A DNA stretch of 64,000 bases from a bacterium (GTDB taxonomy: Bacteria; Zhuqueibacterota; QNDG01; JAFGCO01), in NCBI GenBank assembly GCA_016930535.1, contig JAFGGN010000032.1, positions 1 to 64,000 of the forward strand, written 5' to 3'. The translations under genes and the position numbers were made by a program. Shown piece after piece: positions 20,015-28,708 of the stretch (position 1 is the first letter of the stretch; each line of letters opens with the position of its first letter). Below the pieces are notes generated by a model. It ran no database searches. It worked only from the letters and a program-made list of their open reading frames with translations, and had not been told where the DNA came from.

Positions 20015-21211
20015 ATGATCGATCCCAAGACATTTTATCGCGAACTTGATGCGGCGCTGGCGAAGATCAGCAAAGAGAAATCGGACGAGAATTTTTTTAT
20101 CACAATTCTCAGGGAACTGCATCAAAAATTCGGAGAGACGCTCCGTTATGACGGAAATCACATATTCGAGCTCAGGGGCAATCGTTTCACGTGCATCCAT
20201 TCCCTTAAAAGCCAAATATCCAGGGTCAGGAAACATATTCCGCTTGATTCTGAATTTGCGAGATCGGTCCTTAAAAACGGTAATTTTATTTTCGATCAGA
20301 TCGCAGACATAGAGCGTGACGGGATTGGCTGCAGTAAAGATTGCACGCCGGCAGCGATTTATGTTTACAGCAGTGAAACCCAGTGGATTTTTGTTTTCGA
20401 GCTCCTGTCCGGCTGGACCAGAGAAGAAATCACCCTGTTTTTAAATGCCGTGCGTACGGCCATCAATTACCGTCTTATGGCGGATAATATTCAATCGGAA
20501 TTCGAAAGGGCGGCTCAGATTCAAAAAAGCCTCCTCCCCAGACATCCGCCCCAGGTACCGGGATATCAGATCGCGCACTGTTCCATCCCGGCCGAGCTTG
20601 TCGGGGGAGACTTTTACGAATACTATCAGTTTGAAGACAATGACCTTGGATTTGCAGTCGGAGATGCCAGCGGACACGGATTCCCGGCCGCTTTGCTGGT
20701 ACGTGATGTGGTCATCGGGCTCAGGATGAGTCTTGGCAAAAATGTCCGTCTGATGCATACGTTAAAGAAACTGAACCAGGTCATCCAGAGAAGCACCTAT
20801 TCAACCAATTTTGTTTCGGTCTTCATCGGAGAAATGGAGGAACCCGGCCACCTGTTTTATGTCAATGCGGGGCATCCGCCTCCTTTTATTATTCAGAAAG
20901 GGAACATTACCAATCTCGAAGCTTCCGGCATCGCCCTGGGATTTCTTCCCGAGATTGATCTTCACCGGAATTTTATCTTTATGGCGCCCGGTGCGACCCT
21001 GGTCATGTATACAGACGGCATCATCGAACGTCTGAATGAGAAAGAAGAGCAGTTCGGTATCGAACGTCTGCAGCAGCTCTGCCTTCAGCATGGTCATGAA
21101 AGCGCGGAAAACCAGGTGATGATCGTTCTGGACACCGTTTACGAATACGGAGGGCAGTCCAAATGGCAGGATGACGCGACGCTTGTCATCGTTCATCGGC
21201 ACGAATCGTAA
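20015..21211 (+). CDS. PP2C-type (RsbU/SpoIIE) serine phosphatase
   Basis: A 398-residue protein. The first 160 residues form a sensor-like domain (GAF-like by predicted pattern, with the FELRGN and YVYSSETQWIFVFEL strands). The C-terminal SpoIIE phosphatase domain begins FERAAQIQKSLLPRHPPQVPGYQIAH and carries the metal-binding Asp residues in GGDFYEYY, VGDASGHGFPAALL and YTDGIIE, with DDATLVIV at the end. Such proteins dephosphorylate anti-sigma antagonists in partner-switching pathways. No STAS or anti-sigma kinase gene is next to it, so the target is unknown. Confidence 0.88.
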   Translation: MIDPKTFYRELDAALAKISKEKSDENFFITILRELHQKFGETLRYDGNHIFELRGNRFTCIHSLKSQISRVRKHIPLDSEFARSVLKNGNFIFDQIADIERDGIGCSKDCTPAAIYVYSSETQWIFVFELLSGWTREEITLFLNAVRTAINYRLMADNIQSEFERAAQIQKSLLPRHPPQVPGYQIAHCSIPAELVGGDFYEYYQFEDNDLGFAVGDASGHGFPAALLVRDVVIGLRMSLGKNVRLMHTLKKLNQVIQRSTYSTNFVSVFIGEMEEPGHLFYVNAGHPPPFIIQKGNITNLEASGIALGFLPEIDLHRNFIFMAPGATLVMYTDGIIERLNEKEEQFGIERLQQLCLQHGHESAENQVMIVLDTVYEYGGQSKWQDDATLVIVHRHES

Positions 21212-21243
21212 TTGCATACAATCTGCAACGTTCGGGGGTGCTT

Positions 21244-22413
21244 ATGCAAAAAAAAGAAATTGAAATCGTCGAATTTCAAAATCGCACAAAAGCACACCGC
21301 AGCCTGCTGAAACAGTTTGTCCGTTTTCACTGGTCCCATTACCGTGATGAGGCCAATTGTATCCCGCTGCTGGATTACGAGTATCTTGGCTTTCGTCTTC
21401 TGGGCATACATGGCTTCTTTGAACCGCAGAATTTATTCTTCAAACATGCAGAAATGACCTGGTTTCTGGCCAGAATACAGAACCGGTTTGCCGGGAGATG
21501 CATCGCGTATATCAATCGTCGTCATAACCGGCACTGGAACGATAAAGCCGGGTTTTTCGGATTGTTTGAATCCATTGACAATCAGGATGTTGCATCCGGT
21601 CTGATTGAACAGGCAAAACTCTGGCTCAAAAAGAAAGGGGCAGACGCCATAAGGGGACCGGTCAATCTTCCGGTGAACGAGGCGACTCCCGGGATCATGA
21701 CAGAGGGCTTCGATTCAAGGCCGGTCATGTATTATCATTACAATAAACCGTATTATGAACGCCTGCTGCTGAACGCAGGGCTTGAACCCGTAAAGCGCGT
21801 CAAATCCTGGGAGATTGAAATAGCACCGCCGCTGCCTGAAAAAATTGAACGTCTGGCTCCCAGGATAATCGACCGTTATCATATCACGATTGAAAATTGG
21901 GGAGAACGTCCGCTGCACGTAAGAAAAGAGGAAATGAGAATCATCTATAATGAAGCCTGGAGCAATAACTGGGGATTTGTTCCTTTTACGCAGGAGGAGT
22001 TCGATTGTATTGTCGATGACATGATGCTGATTATGAACAGGCAATTGTTCGTTTTTCTATACGTCAGGCAGGAACCCGCCGCGTTTTTCGGAGCCGTTCC
22101 CAATGTGGTGGAACATATGAAACCCGGCCGGTTTTATTATCACTGCGAACTGATCAGGGCCTTACGAATGCTGCTGGGATCAAGGCACACCAAAGGCATC
22201 CGGCTCGGATACCTCGGCGTCCGGCCAAAATTCAGACATCTCGGACTAGACGGCGTGATGATATGGAAACAAAAACGGACCGTCGATGCACTTGGATACA
22301 GGTATTGTGATGCCGGATGGGTGCTCGATGACAATGTGATGCTCAACCGCGTCATCGATCTCATCGGGGCAAAACCATCCAAAACATATACGGTGTTCGA
22401 ATCGGCAATCTGA
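21244..22413 (+). CDS. GNAT-like uncharacterised protein (YghO-type)
   Basis: A 389-residue cytosolic protein. It resembles the large family of about 390 aa proteins related to E. coli YghO: FVRFHWSHYRDEANCIPLL near the N-terminus, GRCIAYINRRHN, GFFGLFESIDNQDVASGLIEQAKLWLKKKG split over the first GNAT unit, RGPVNLPVNE, and the second half with YNEAWSNNWGFVPFT and RLGYLGVRPKFRHLGLDGVM, the acetyl-CoA-binding-like loop. The function is not established in the family. The start is ATG 21244 behind GGGGGTG; a GTG at 21238 adds 2 residues. Confidence 0.72.
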   Translation: MQKKEIEIVEFQNRTKAHRSLLKQFVRFHWSHYRDEANCIPLLDYEYLGFRLLGIHGFFEPQNLFFKHAEMTWFLARIQNRFAGRCIAYINRRHNRHWNDKAGFFGLFESIDNQDVASGLIEQAKLWLKKKGADAIRGPVNLPVNEATPGIMTEGFDSRPVMYYHYNKPYYERLLLNAGLEPVKRVKSWEIEIAPPLPEKIERLAPRIIDRYHITIENWGERPLHVRKEEMRIIYNEAWSNNWGFVPFTQEEFDCIVDDMMLIMNRQLFVFLYVRQEPAAFFGAVPNVVEHMKPGRFYYHCELIRALRMLLGSRHTKGIRLGYLGVRPKFRHLGLDGVMIWKQKRTVDALGYRYCDAGWVLDDNVMLNRVIDLIGAKPSKTYTVFESAI

Positions 22414-22467
22414 TTGTCTGCATCGTCATCGGGACATCGGACTCTTCCGGAGGAGGATTTGTATTAT

Positions 22468-23358
22468 ATGAATGCACGTTTTCAAATCTGGTTTCAGCAG
22501 ATTCGAGGACCTTTTCTGCTTCTTGCAGTCGTTCTGGCATTTATCGGAATCGCTGCCGCCCGATATTATGAGCCTGTCCGTTTCTGGCCGTGCTGCCTGA
22601 TTGTTATCGGCGTGGTCCAGACCCATATTGCGGTGAATCTGTTCAATGAACTCTCCGATTACCGGACGGGGATCGATTCAAGAACAACGCCCACGCCCTT
22701 CAGCGGCGGAAGCGGGATGATGCAGTCGGGAAAGACAAATCCGGATACTGTACGTCATGTGGCCTATTTCAATTGTGCTTCTGCAGCGGGCATCGGTCTG
22801 TATTTCACTTTTGTATCCAGCCCTTGGATACTGACCTTTATGATTGCCGGCGGCCTGGCCATCCGGTTTTATACTTCCTTTTTTACTCGTTTTCTGATGG
22901 GAGAATTTCTGGCCGGATTGACCCTTGGTACCGGTGTGGTTCTCGGATCGTTCCTTGCATTGACGGGGACGATGAAGGCTCCGGTGCTTTTGGCGTCGCT
23001 TCCGCCGGGCATTCTGACTACACAACTGCTTTTTCTGAACGAATTTCCGGATATGGAAGCGGACCGGTCCGGAGGACGGAATCACTGGGTCATTCATTTG
23101 GGTTTGAGGAGAAGCGCCTGTTTGTACTGCGTCCTGAACGCAGTTTTGTATGCGCTGATCGCATTGATACCCGTTCTGACGTCCCTGCCCAAATTATGCT
23201 GGATTGCATTGCTGACTTTACCCGCAGGTGCCGCGGCCTGCATCGGAGCGCGAAAATATTATAACCAGCCTGATAAGCTCGTCCCGTTTATGGGCCTTAA
23301 CGTCATCATGGTCCTTGTCACTGACCTTCTGCTTGGCATGGGATTGCTGGCCGCATGA
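22468..23358 (+). CDS. UbiA-family prenyltransferase
   Basis: About 296 residues with 8-9 hydrophobic segments, in the inner membrane. The two Mg2+/diphosphate motifs of the family are visible: NLFNELSDYRTG (N-x3-D) and LNEFPDMEAD (N-x3-D-x3-D). The best family resemblance is to MenA-like 1,4-dihydroxy-2-naphthoate prenyltransferases, but no men or ubi genes adjoin, so the aromatic acceptor is open. The ATG 22468 lies behind AGGAGG at 22451. The frame is open back to a TTG at 22414 directly after the previous stop. It overlaps the next gene by 4 nt. Confidence 0.82.
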   Translation: MNARFQIWFQQIRGPFLLLAVVLAFIGIAAARYYEPVRFWPCCLIVIGVVQTHIAVNLFNELSDYRTGIDSRTTPTPFSGGSGMMQSGKTNPDTVRHVAYFNCASAAGIGLYFTFVSSPWILTFMIAGGLAIRFYTSFFTRFLMGEFLAGLTLGTGVVLGSFLALTGTMKAPVLLASLPPGILTTQLLFLNEFPDMEADRSGGRNHWVIHLGLRRSACLYCVLNAVLYALIALIPVLTSLPKLCWIALLTLPAGAAACIGARKYYNQPDKLVPFMGLNVIMVLVTDLLLGMGLLAA

Positions 23359-24254
23359 AACAAACCCGTAACAATTCAACAATACTGCTGGCCATATTCG
23401 CATGCCTGCTGTGGTCCACTGCATTCGTCGGCGTTAAATTCGGGCTGCAGTTTTTCAAACCGCTCGCTTTTGCCGGCAGCCGTTTTTTTCTGGCCGGACT
23501 GATCATTCTGCCTTTCTGTCTCGGTCAGCTGAAACCTCATATGCGCAGGACGGGGTTTTACCGGATTTTCCTGAAAGTGGGCCTGTTTCAGACTTTTCTT
23601 TTGTATGGTTTTTTCTATATGGGCATGACACTGGTTTCAGGTGCGCTTGCGGCCATTATTATCGGATCATCTCCTCTCGTTGCAGCCCTGACCGCCCATG
23701 TTATGATGCATGATGATAAAATCACGTTCACGAAGCTCGCTTCCATCGCCCTGGGCATACTGGGAATAGCTGTCATCAGCCTGAGCCGTCAGCCCTGGAC
23801 AGCGGCCGGATTGACTGAATTTATCGGCATTGTGCTGCTGTTGCTCAGTTCCTTCGTCTCGGCTCTGGGCAATGTGCTCGTGTCGAAGGACAGTGGAAAT
23901 TTTCATGCATTGACGCTCAATTCATTTCAGCTGATGGCAGGCGGTGTCATGTTGTTTCTGGTTTCACTCTTCGTGGAAGGAAGGCCTCAGTGGCCCCGCG
24001 AACCCAGGTTCTATCTGGCATTCTCCTGGCTTGTTTTTCTTTCCGCAACGGCATTTTCGATCTGGTTCATTCTGCTGAAGCGACCGGGTGTTAAAGTGTC
24101 GGAACTGAATATATGGAAATTTATTATTCCTGTGTTCGGAGCGGCATTCAGCTGGCTGCTGCTGCCGTCCGAGGAACCCGAAATATGGTCGGTTACCGGT
24201 ATGGGTTGCGTGACCCTGTCCATCCTGTTTTTTTACCGTTCCAAACGAACCTGA
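23355..24254 (+). CDS. EamA/DMT-family transporter
   Basis: A 299-residue integral membrane protein with about ten transmembrane helices in two EamA repeats. The first has STAFVGVKFGLQFFKPLAFAG and the boundary motif GALAAIIIGSSPLVAALTAH; the second includes SALGNVLVSKDSG and ATAFSIWFILLKRPGVKVSELN. Members export amino acids, nucleobases, drugs or other small metabolites; the substrate is not deducible. Its ATG overlaps the stop of the UbiA gene. Confidence 0.85.
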   Translation: MKQTRNNSTILLAIFACLLWSTAFVGVKFGLQFFKPLAFAGSRFFLAGLIILPFCLGQLKPHMRRTGFYRIFLKVGLFQTFLLYGFFYMGMTLVSGALAAIIIGSSPLVAALTAHVMMHDDKITFTKLASIALGILGIAVISLSRQPWTAAGLTEFIGIVLLLLSSFVSALGNVLVSKDSGNFHALTLNSFQLMAGGVMLFLVSLFVEGRPQWPREPRFYLAFSWLVFLSATAFSIWFILLKRPGVKVSELNIWKFIIPVFGAAFSWLLLPSEEPEIWSVTGMGCVTLSILFFYRSKRT

Positions 24255-24264
24255 TCACGGGGGG

Positions 24265-25071
24265 TTGCGGCTGTTGGATTTTATACACTGGCATCATCAG
24301 GTTCAACCTGCAATCAGGGAATGGTTTGAACAGTATGTCCGGCCGTTTATCGATGAGTCACCGGCTGTTCGTAAACAAATGCAGCTCAAATACGATCATT
24401 CTTACCGTGTGATGCAGGAAATGCACAAGCTTGCCCGTTTGATGAACCTTAAAACGGATGAAATAGCATTCGCCGGCATCCTGGGATTGCTGCATGATAT
24501 CGGAAGATTTGAACAATATCATCGGTACCGTACTTTTCTGGACAGAATTTCGGAAAATCATGCGGCGCTCGGCGTTCAGATATTGAAAAAGGGAAATGTG
24601 TTCAAGGCTGTTCCAGATGATGTGCGTGAACTGATATATTTTTCAATTTCCTGTCACAATGTGAAATCGATTTCTGATGAAATCGAAGGAAATTTCCGGT
24701 TCTATTCACAAATGCTGAGAGATGCGGACAAACTGGATATTTACTATCTGATCACCGAATATTACCGGGATCCGGATCCGGACATCCATGATTCAATCAT
24801 GCTGAATCTGCCGGATTCACCGGAATGCTCTGTCGAAGCAGTCGGGGAACTGATGTCAGGAAACGCGGTCAGTTCCGCCCATGTCCGGACACAGAACGAT
24901 TTCAAGCTCCTTCAGATGGGATGGATATATGACGTGAATTATCCTGAGACCATGCTGAAAATTGTTCAGGAAAAATATCTGGAGAAAATCCGGGCCGCAC
25001 TGCCGGATACCGCTGAAATGGACAGGGTTTATCAACGGCTGACAGCCTATATTGATAATTACAAATCATGA
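24265..25071 (+). CDS. HD-domain phosphohydrolase
   Basis: A 268-residue protein with the HD superfamily metal site: His in KYDHSYRVMQEMHKLA, the HD doublet in GLLHDIGRFEQY, ENHAALGVQIL, and an Asp in MLRDADKLDIYYL. This is a nucleotide- or dinucleotide-hydrolase fold, but no extra HD-GYP motif is present. The likely substrate is a nucleotide. The TTG start at 24265 follows GGGGG; no ATG occurs until the interior of the domain. It is 10 nt after the DMT gene. Confidence 0.78.
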   Translation: MRLLDFIHWHHQVQPAIREWFEQYVRPFIDESPAVRKQMQLKYDHSYRVMQEMHKLARLMNLKTDEIAFAGILGLLHDIGRFEQYHRYRTFLDRISENHAALGVQILKKGNVFKAVPDDVRELIYFSISCHNVKSISDEIEGNFRFYSQMLRDADKLDIYYLITEYYRDPDPDIHDSIMLNLPDSPECSVEAVGELMSGNAVSSAHVRTQNDFKLLQMGWIYDVNYPETMLKIVQEKYLEKIRAALPDTAEMDRVYQRLTAYIDNYKS

Positions 25072-25096
25072 ACTGATTTAATAACGGGAGCAGCTC

Positions 25097-26206
25097 ATGG
25101 ATGAGATTCGTATCGATTTTGATTTGCTCAATGCATTCATGAAAGATGTATTCATCAAAGTCGGCGTTCCGGAGAAAGATGCCGAAGTTTGTGCGGATGT
25201 GCTGATCACGGCGGATAAATACGGTATTGATTCGCACGGTGTCAGCAGATTCAAGCCCATTTATATTGACCGGATTCTCCGTGGTCAGGTCAGCCCTGTG
25301 ACATCGCTTGAAATCGTCAGGCAGGCGCCTTCTACTTCAGTGATGGACGGACATAACGGCATGGGTATGGTCATTGCCAAAGAGGCGATGCAGACGGCCA
25401 TTGATAAGGCAGGGCAAACCGGGATGGGAATGGTGGCCGTCCGTGATTCCAATCATTTCGGTATTGCGGGATATTATGCGCGCATGGCGGTCAATGCGGG
25501 TATGATAGGCATTGTCGGAACCAATGCCCGGCCTTCGATCGCACCCACATTCGGTATCGAGAACATGCTGGGGACGAATCCATGGACAGTCGGCATTCCG
25601 ACAGACGAAGCCTTTCCATTTTTATTGGACTGCGCCACTTCCGTGAGCCAGCGCGGTAAAATTGAGGTCTATGCACGGACAGGAAAACCGCTTCCTGCCG
25701 GATGGGTCGTCGGGGAGGATGGCCGGTACAGGACGGATGCCGCTCAGGTACTGGATGACCTCATCAAGGGCAGAGCCGCACTTGTGCCGGTAGGAGGCGT
25801 CGGTGAAGAGACCGCCGGATACAAGGGCTACGGTTATGCCACTGTGGTGGAAATTCTTTCAGCTGCATTGCAGGGAGGCGCATTTCTAAAAATGCTGACC
25901 GGGTTGAACGAAAAAGGCGAATCCGTACCTTACAGATTGGGACACTTTTTCATTGCGGCCCATATCGAATCGTTCACCACCCTCGAAGCATTCAGGAAAA
26001 CTGCAGGTGAAATATGCAGGAATCTCCGTAACTCCAGAAAGATTCAGGGGGCGGAACGCATTTATACAGCTGGTGAAAAGGAGTATCTGATTTACGAAGA
26101 CCGCAAGGACAAAGGTGCATTGATTGACAAGGCATTGCTGAATGTACTGACCGGACTTCGGGAACAGTTTCATATGGACCACTATCAGTTTACCGAAGCG
26201 CTATAA
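25097..26206 (+). CDS. Ldh-family NAD(P)-dependent 2-hydroxyacid dehydrogenase
   Basis: A 369-residue member of the malate/L-lactate/L-sulfolactate dehydrogenase family (not the classical MDH fold). The signatures are GIDSHGVSRF, GMGMVAVRDSNHFGIAGYYA (catalytic His), GTNARPSIAPTFG and GTNPWTVGIPT, with LLDCATSVSQRGKIEVYAR and the glycine-rich GGVGEETAGYKGYG. Substrates in the family include malate, lactate, sulfolactate, ureidoglycolate and diketogulonate. The context (HD protein upstream, membrane protein downstream) does not choose among them. Confidence 0.87.
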   Translation: MDEIRIDFDLLNAFMKDVFIKVGVPEKDAEVCADVLITADKYGIDSHGVSRFKPIYIDRILRGQVSPVTSLEIVRQAPSTSVMDGHNGMGMVIAKEAMQTAIDKAGQTGMGMVAVRDSNHFGIAGYYARMAVNAGMIGIVGTNARPSIAPTFGIENMLGTNPWTVGIPTDEAFPFLLDCATSVSQRGKIEVYARTGKPLPAGWVVGEDGRYRTDAAQVLDDLIKGRAALVPVGGVGEETAGYKGYGYATVVEILSAALQGGAFLKMLTGLNEKGESVPYRLGHFFIAAHIESFTTLEAFRKTAGEICRNLRNSRKIQGAERIYTAGEKEYLIYEDRKDKGALIDKALLNVLTGLREQFHMDHYQFTEAL

Positions 26207-26221
26207 TGGAGGAGGTGCGAC

Positions 26222-27517
26222 ATGGCAAAAAAGAGAGATAAAAAACGATTCAACCAACAACCTTCGGTGCCTGATAAAAAAACAGGAGCATTTCCGGTAT
26301 TCTGGGTGATCCTGATTGTCGCTTTGTTCAGTTCCGTTTATATACACAGTTTTTCTGAAGGATTTTATGATCATGATGAATTCGGCCATTATGTTCAGCT
26401 CAAATCAATGGACAGCAACCTGTTTTTCAGCATATGGGGCAGAGCGGGTTTCAAACTGCCATACCTGATTTTTAAAAATGCGCCGCTGGATGCGATAAGG
26501 ACGATGAACCTCATTCTGCTTATGGGCGCCTGTTTTCTGCTGTACAAGCTCAAAAATATCTATCTCACACTCGTCATACTCACGTTTCCTTTCATTCATC
26601 AGATCGGAGCACGTTTTTATTCTGAAATACTCTGCCTGCATCTGATTATTCTGGCGATTTACTTTTTAAAAAATGAACGGTACGGAATATTTTCAATTAT
26701 TCTTTCATACTGCTTCATGATTCGCATGGAAACCGCATTGATGGCCATTCCCGCCATCATGATCATGAAGAACCAGCCAAAAAAGAATATTCTGCTTCTG
26801 TTTCTGTTTCCGTTTCTGTTTTATCTGCTTTCGATTATTCTGCTGGGCAGCGTATCAGAATTTATCGAAAAATATATCAACTTTTCCCGTGATGTCCGAT
26901 GGAAAGGGGATGATATTCTCCATTATACAAAGGCCATGGTCGCCATGAGCGGAATATGGGTTCTCTTTGCATTTCCATCCATACTCGAATCCTTCAGAAA
27001 AAGGGATTTCACGTTTTTCATGGGCGTTTCCACGGTGCTCCTGCTGTTGTTCTATACACTGTCTTACTGGAAAAAAACCGGATTCGGTCCGATTATCGGA
27101 ATAGAACGTCATGTGCTGCTTACCGCACCGATGATCGCCTATTTTGCCAGCGCCAGCCTTGAAAAATATAAGGCACTCATCGTTCCGGCAATACTAATCA
27201 TACTGGCACTGCCGGTGATCAAGCTCGATGGTGAGCTTGTGGCGGTCAGATCCGCATGTAGTTTTGTGAATACAATCAAATATAATCACTTGTACAATGA
27301 ACACGGTTTCGTCAATTACTGCCTCGATAAACCGATCTCCGGACCGGATATATCGAGGTTCAATGATTTTCAGAATGTGAGAAGCGGCGATGTCGTGATC
27401 TGGGATTCCCATTACGGAATCAGAAAAGTCCCCTACGAAACATTTTCACAGGGATGGCAGTTGCTGTGGAAATATGACAAGGGGAATGTATGGGTCCTGG
27501 TTTTCAGAAAAGAATGA
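26222..27517 (+). CDS. polytopic membrane protein, GT-C glycosyltransferase-like
   Basis: A 431-residue protein with a basic N-terminus and about 9-11 hydrophobic helices, then a soluble C-terminal tail. After the first helix comes an acidic loop, EGFYDHDEFGHYVQL, in the position of the catalytic Asp/Glu loop of GT-C enzymes (PMT/ArnT/GT39 types). The short extracytoplasmic C-terminal domain (SFVNTIKYNHLYNEH onwards) is also seen in this class. No confident family assignment is possible. Its neighbours do not define a pathway, and the codon use looks like that of the surroundings. Confidence 0.6.
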   Translation: MAKKRDKKRFNQQPSVPDKKTGAFPVFWVILIVALFSSVYIHSFSEGFYDHDEFGHYVQLKSMDSNLFFSIWGRAGFKLPYLIFKNAPLDAIRTMNLILLMGACFLLYKLKNIYLTLVILTFPFIHQIGARFYSEILCLHLIILAIYFLKNERYGIFSIILSYCFMIRMETALMAIPAIMIMKNQPKKNILLLFLFPFLFYLLSIILLGSVSEFIEKYINFSRDVRWKGDDILHYTKAMVAMSGIWVLFAFPSILESFRKRDFTFFMGVSTVLLLLFYTLSYWKKTGFGPIIGIERHVLLTAPMIAYFASASLEKYKALIVPAILIILALPVIKLDGELVAVRSACSFVNTIKYNHLYNEHGFVNYCLDKPISGPDISRFNDFQNVRSGDVVIWDSHYGIRKVPYETFSQGWQLLWKYDKGNVWVLVFRKE

Positions 27518-27585
27518 GTAAAACTTTTTCTGTAATACCGTTGTCCTAAAATCAGAAATCAACTTGTCAATTACGGAGGACAACC

Positions 27586-28521
27586 ATGAAAAAGCGATTC
27601 ATGAAAACGGTCAACGGATCATCGGCCTGGATCATTTCCGGCATTGTGATCATCCTGATGCTGAGTATGGGAGCTTACGCGGAAAAAGAAAAGGTAACAA
27701 GCGGATACCTGGGGGTTTCGGTAGACGATCTGGACCGTCTTGAAAAGGAAGACATGGGCATATCCTGGGGAATCCTTGTCAAAGAGGTGGAAGAGGGAAG
27801 TCCGGCCGATAAAGCCGGTATTCTGGAAGAGGATGTCATTCAGACTTATGACGGGAAAAAAATCAGAAAGCCTGAAGATCTTGTCACTCAGGTCCGGAAA
27901 ACGTCTCCGGGCACCAAGGTCAAACTGGGTGTGATACAGAACAGCGAAAAGAAAACGGTCGAAGTTCAGGTTGGCGAAAAGGAGATGAAAAATATCGTTT
28001 GGAATGATGATAAGGGCCATAAAATGATCGTGAAACATATGCAGGAAGACCGTGCCTTCCTGGGAGTGCGTATGCAGGAACTGAATTCCGATCTGGCTGC
28101 TTATTTCGATGCGAAAGAAAATTCGGGCGCATTGATTCTGGAAGTGCTGGATGATTCTCCCGCCCAGAAGGCCGGGCTGAAATCCGGTGATGTGATCGTC
28201 ATGATCGACAAAACAGCGATCGAAAATCCCGAATCCGTCGTAGACGCAGTGGCCGGTTTCGATCCGGGTGATGAAGTGTCCTGCACGGCGATCCGTCATG
28301 GGAAAAAATTATCGGTCAAAGTAACCCTGGGACAAGCCCCCGCTCAGAAAATGCCGATGATGTTCCATATGAACCAATGCGGAGATAAGACGGGTCCGAT
28401 GGTACTGCCGGATATGGAAGATTTCCAGATTCAGATGGAAAAAATGCAGGAAAATATGAAGGATATGGACAAGAACATAAAAATCAAGGTCAAACGGATA
28501 GACGAACCGGATACAATCTGA
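27586..28521 (+). CDS. exported protein with two PDZ domains, no protease domain
   Basis: A 311-residue secreted or periplasmic protein. It has a Sec signal (IISGIVIILMLSMGAYA, cleavage near residue 33). The first PDZ (about 40-125) has GYLGVSVDDL, EEGSPADKAGILEEDVI and PEDLVTQVRKTSPGTKVKL. The second (about 150-240) has AFLGVRMQEL, DDSPAQKAGLKSGDVIVMI and ESVVDAVAGFDPGDEV. The C-terminal tail is Met-, Lys- and Asp-rich and helical. It resembles the tandem PDZ part of HtrA/DegP without the Ser protease, so it may bind exposed C-termini as a chaperone or adaptor. It has its own good RBS (GGAGG). Confidence 0.85.
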   Translation: MKKRFMKTVNGSSAWIISGIVIILMLSMGAYAEKEKVTSGYLGVSVDDLDRLEKEDMGISWGILVKEVEEGSPADKAGILEEDVIQTYDGKKIRKPEDLVTQVRKTSPGTKVKLGVIQNSEKKTVEVQVGEKEMKNIVWNDDKGHKMIVKHMQEDRAFLGVRMQELNSDLAAYFDAKENSGALILEVLDDSPAQKAGLKSGDVIVMIDKTAIENPESVVDAVAGFDPGDEVSCTAIRHGKKLSVKVTLGQAPAQKMPMMFHMNQCGDKTGPMVLPDMEDFQIQMEKMQENMKDMDKNIKIKVKRIDEPDTI

Positions 28522-28546
28522 TCGGATTGATCAAAATGAATCGAGG

Positions 28547-28580
28547 GCCTTCCGGTGAAGAAATCCGGAAGGCTTTTTTT
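28547..28580 (+). terminator. intrinsic terminator after the PDZ gene
   Basis: A perfect 9-bp stem, GCCTTCCGG (28547-28555) with CCGGAAGGC (28565-28573), a 9-nt loop, and T7 at 28574-28580. It lies 26 nt after the PDZ gene stop. The following 90 nt to the leftward lysA terminator hold nothing I recognise. Confidence 0.88.
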
Positions 28581-28672
28581 ATACCGGCTGTACAAGGACG
28601 GACGTGAAAGGGAGAGGATATTTTTATAAAAATAAACCTGAGCAGCGGGCGCATTTTTTTACATGACGGGTG

Positions 28673-28702
28673 AAAATTCTCCCGCGGCTTGCGGCGGGGA
28701 AT
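28673..28702 (-). terminator. probable intrinsic terminator of the dapF-dapL-lysA operon
   Basis: Read leftward: ATTCCCCGC, an 8-nt loop, then GCGGGAGAAT (9 pairs with one bulged A), followed by TTTT. It starts a few nt beyond the lysA stop codon, where a terminator is expected. Confidence 0.6.
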
Positions 28703-28708
28703 CTTCAA

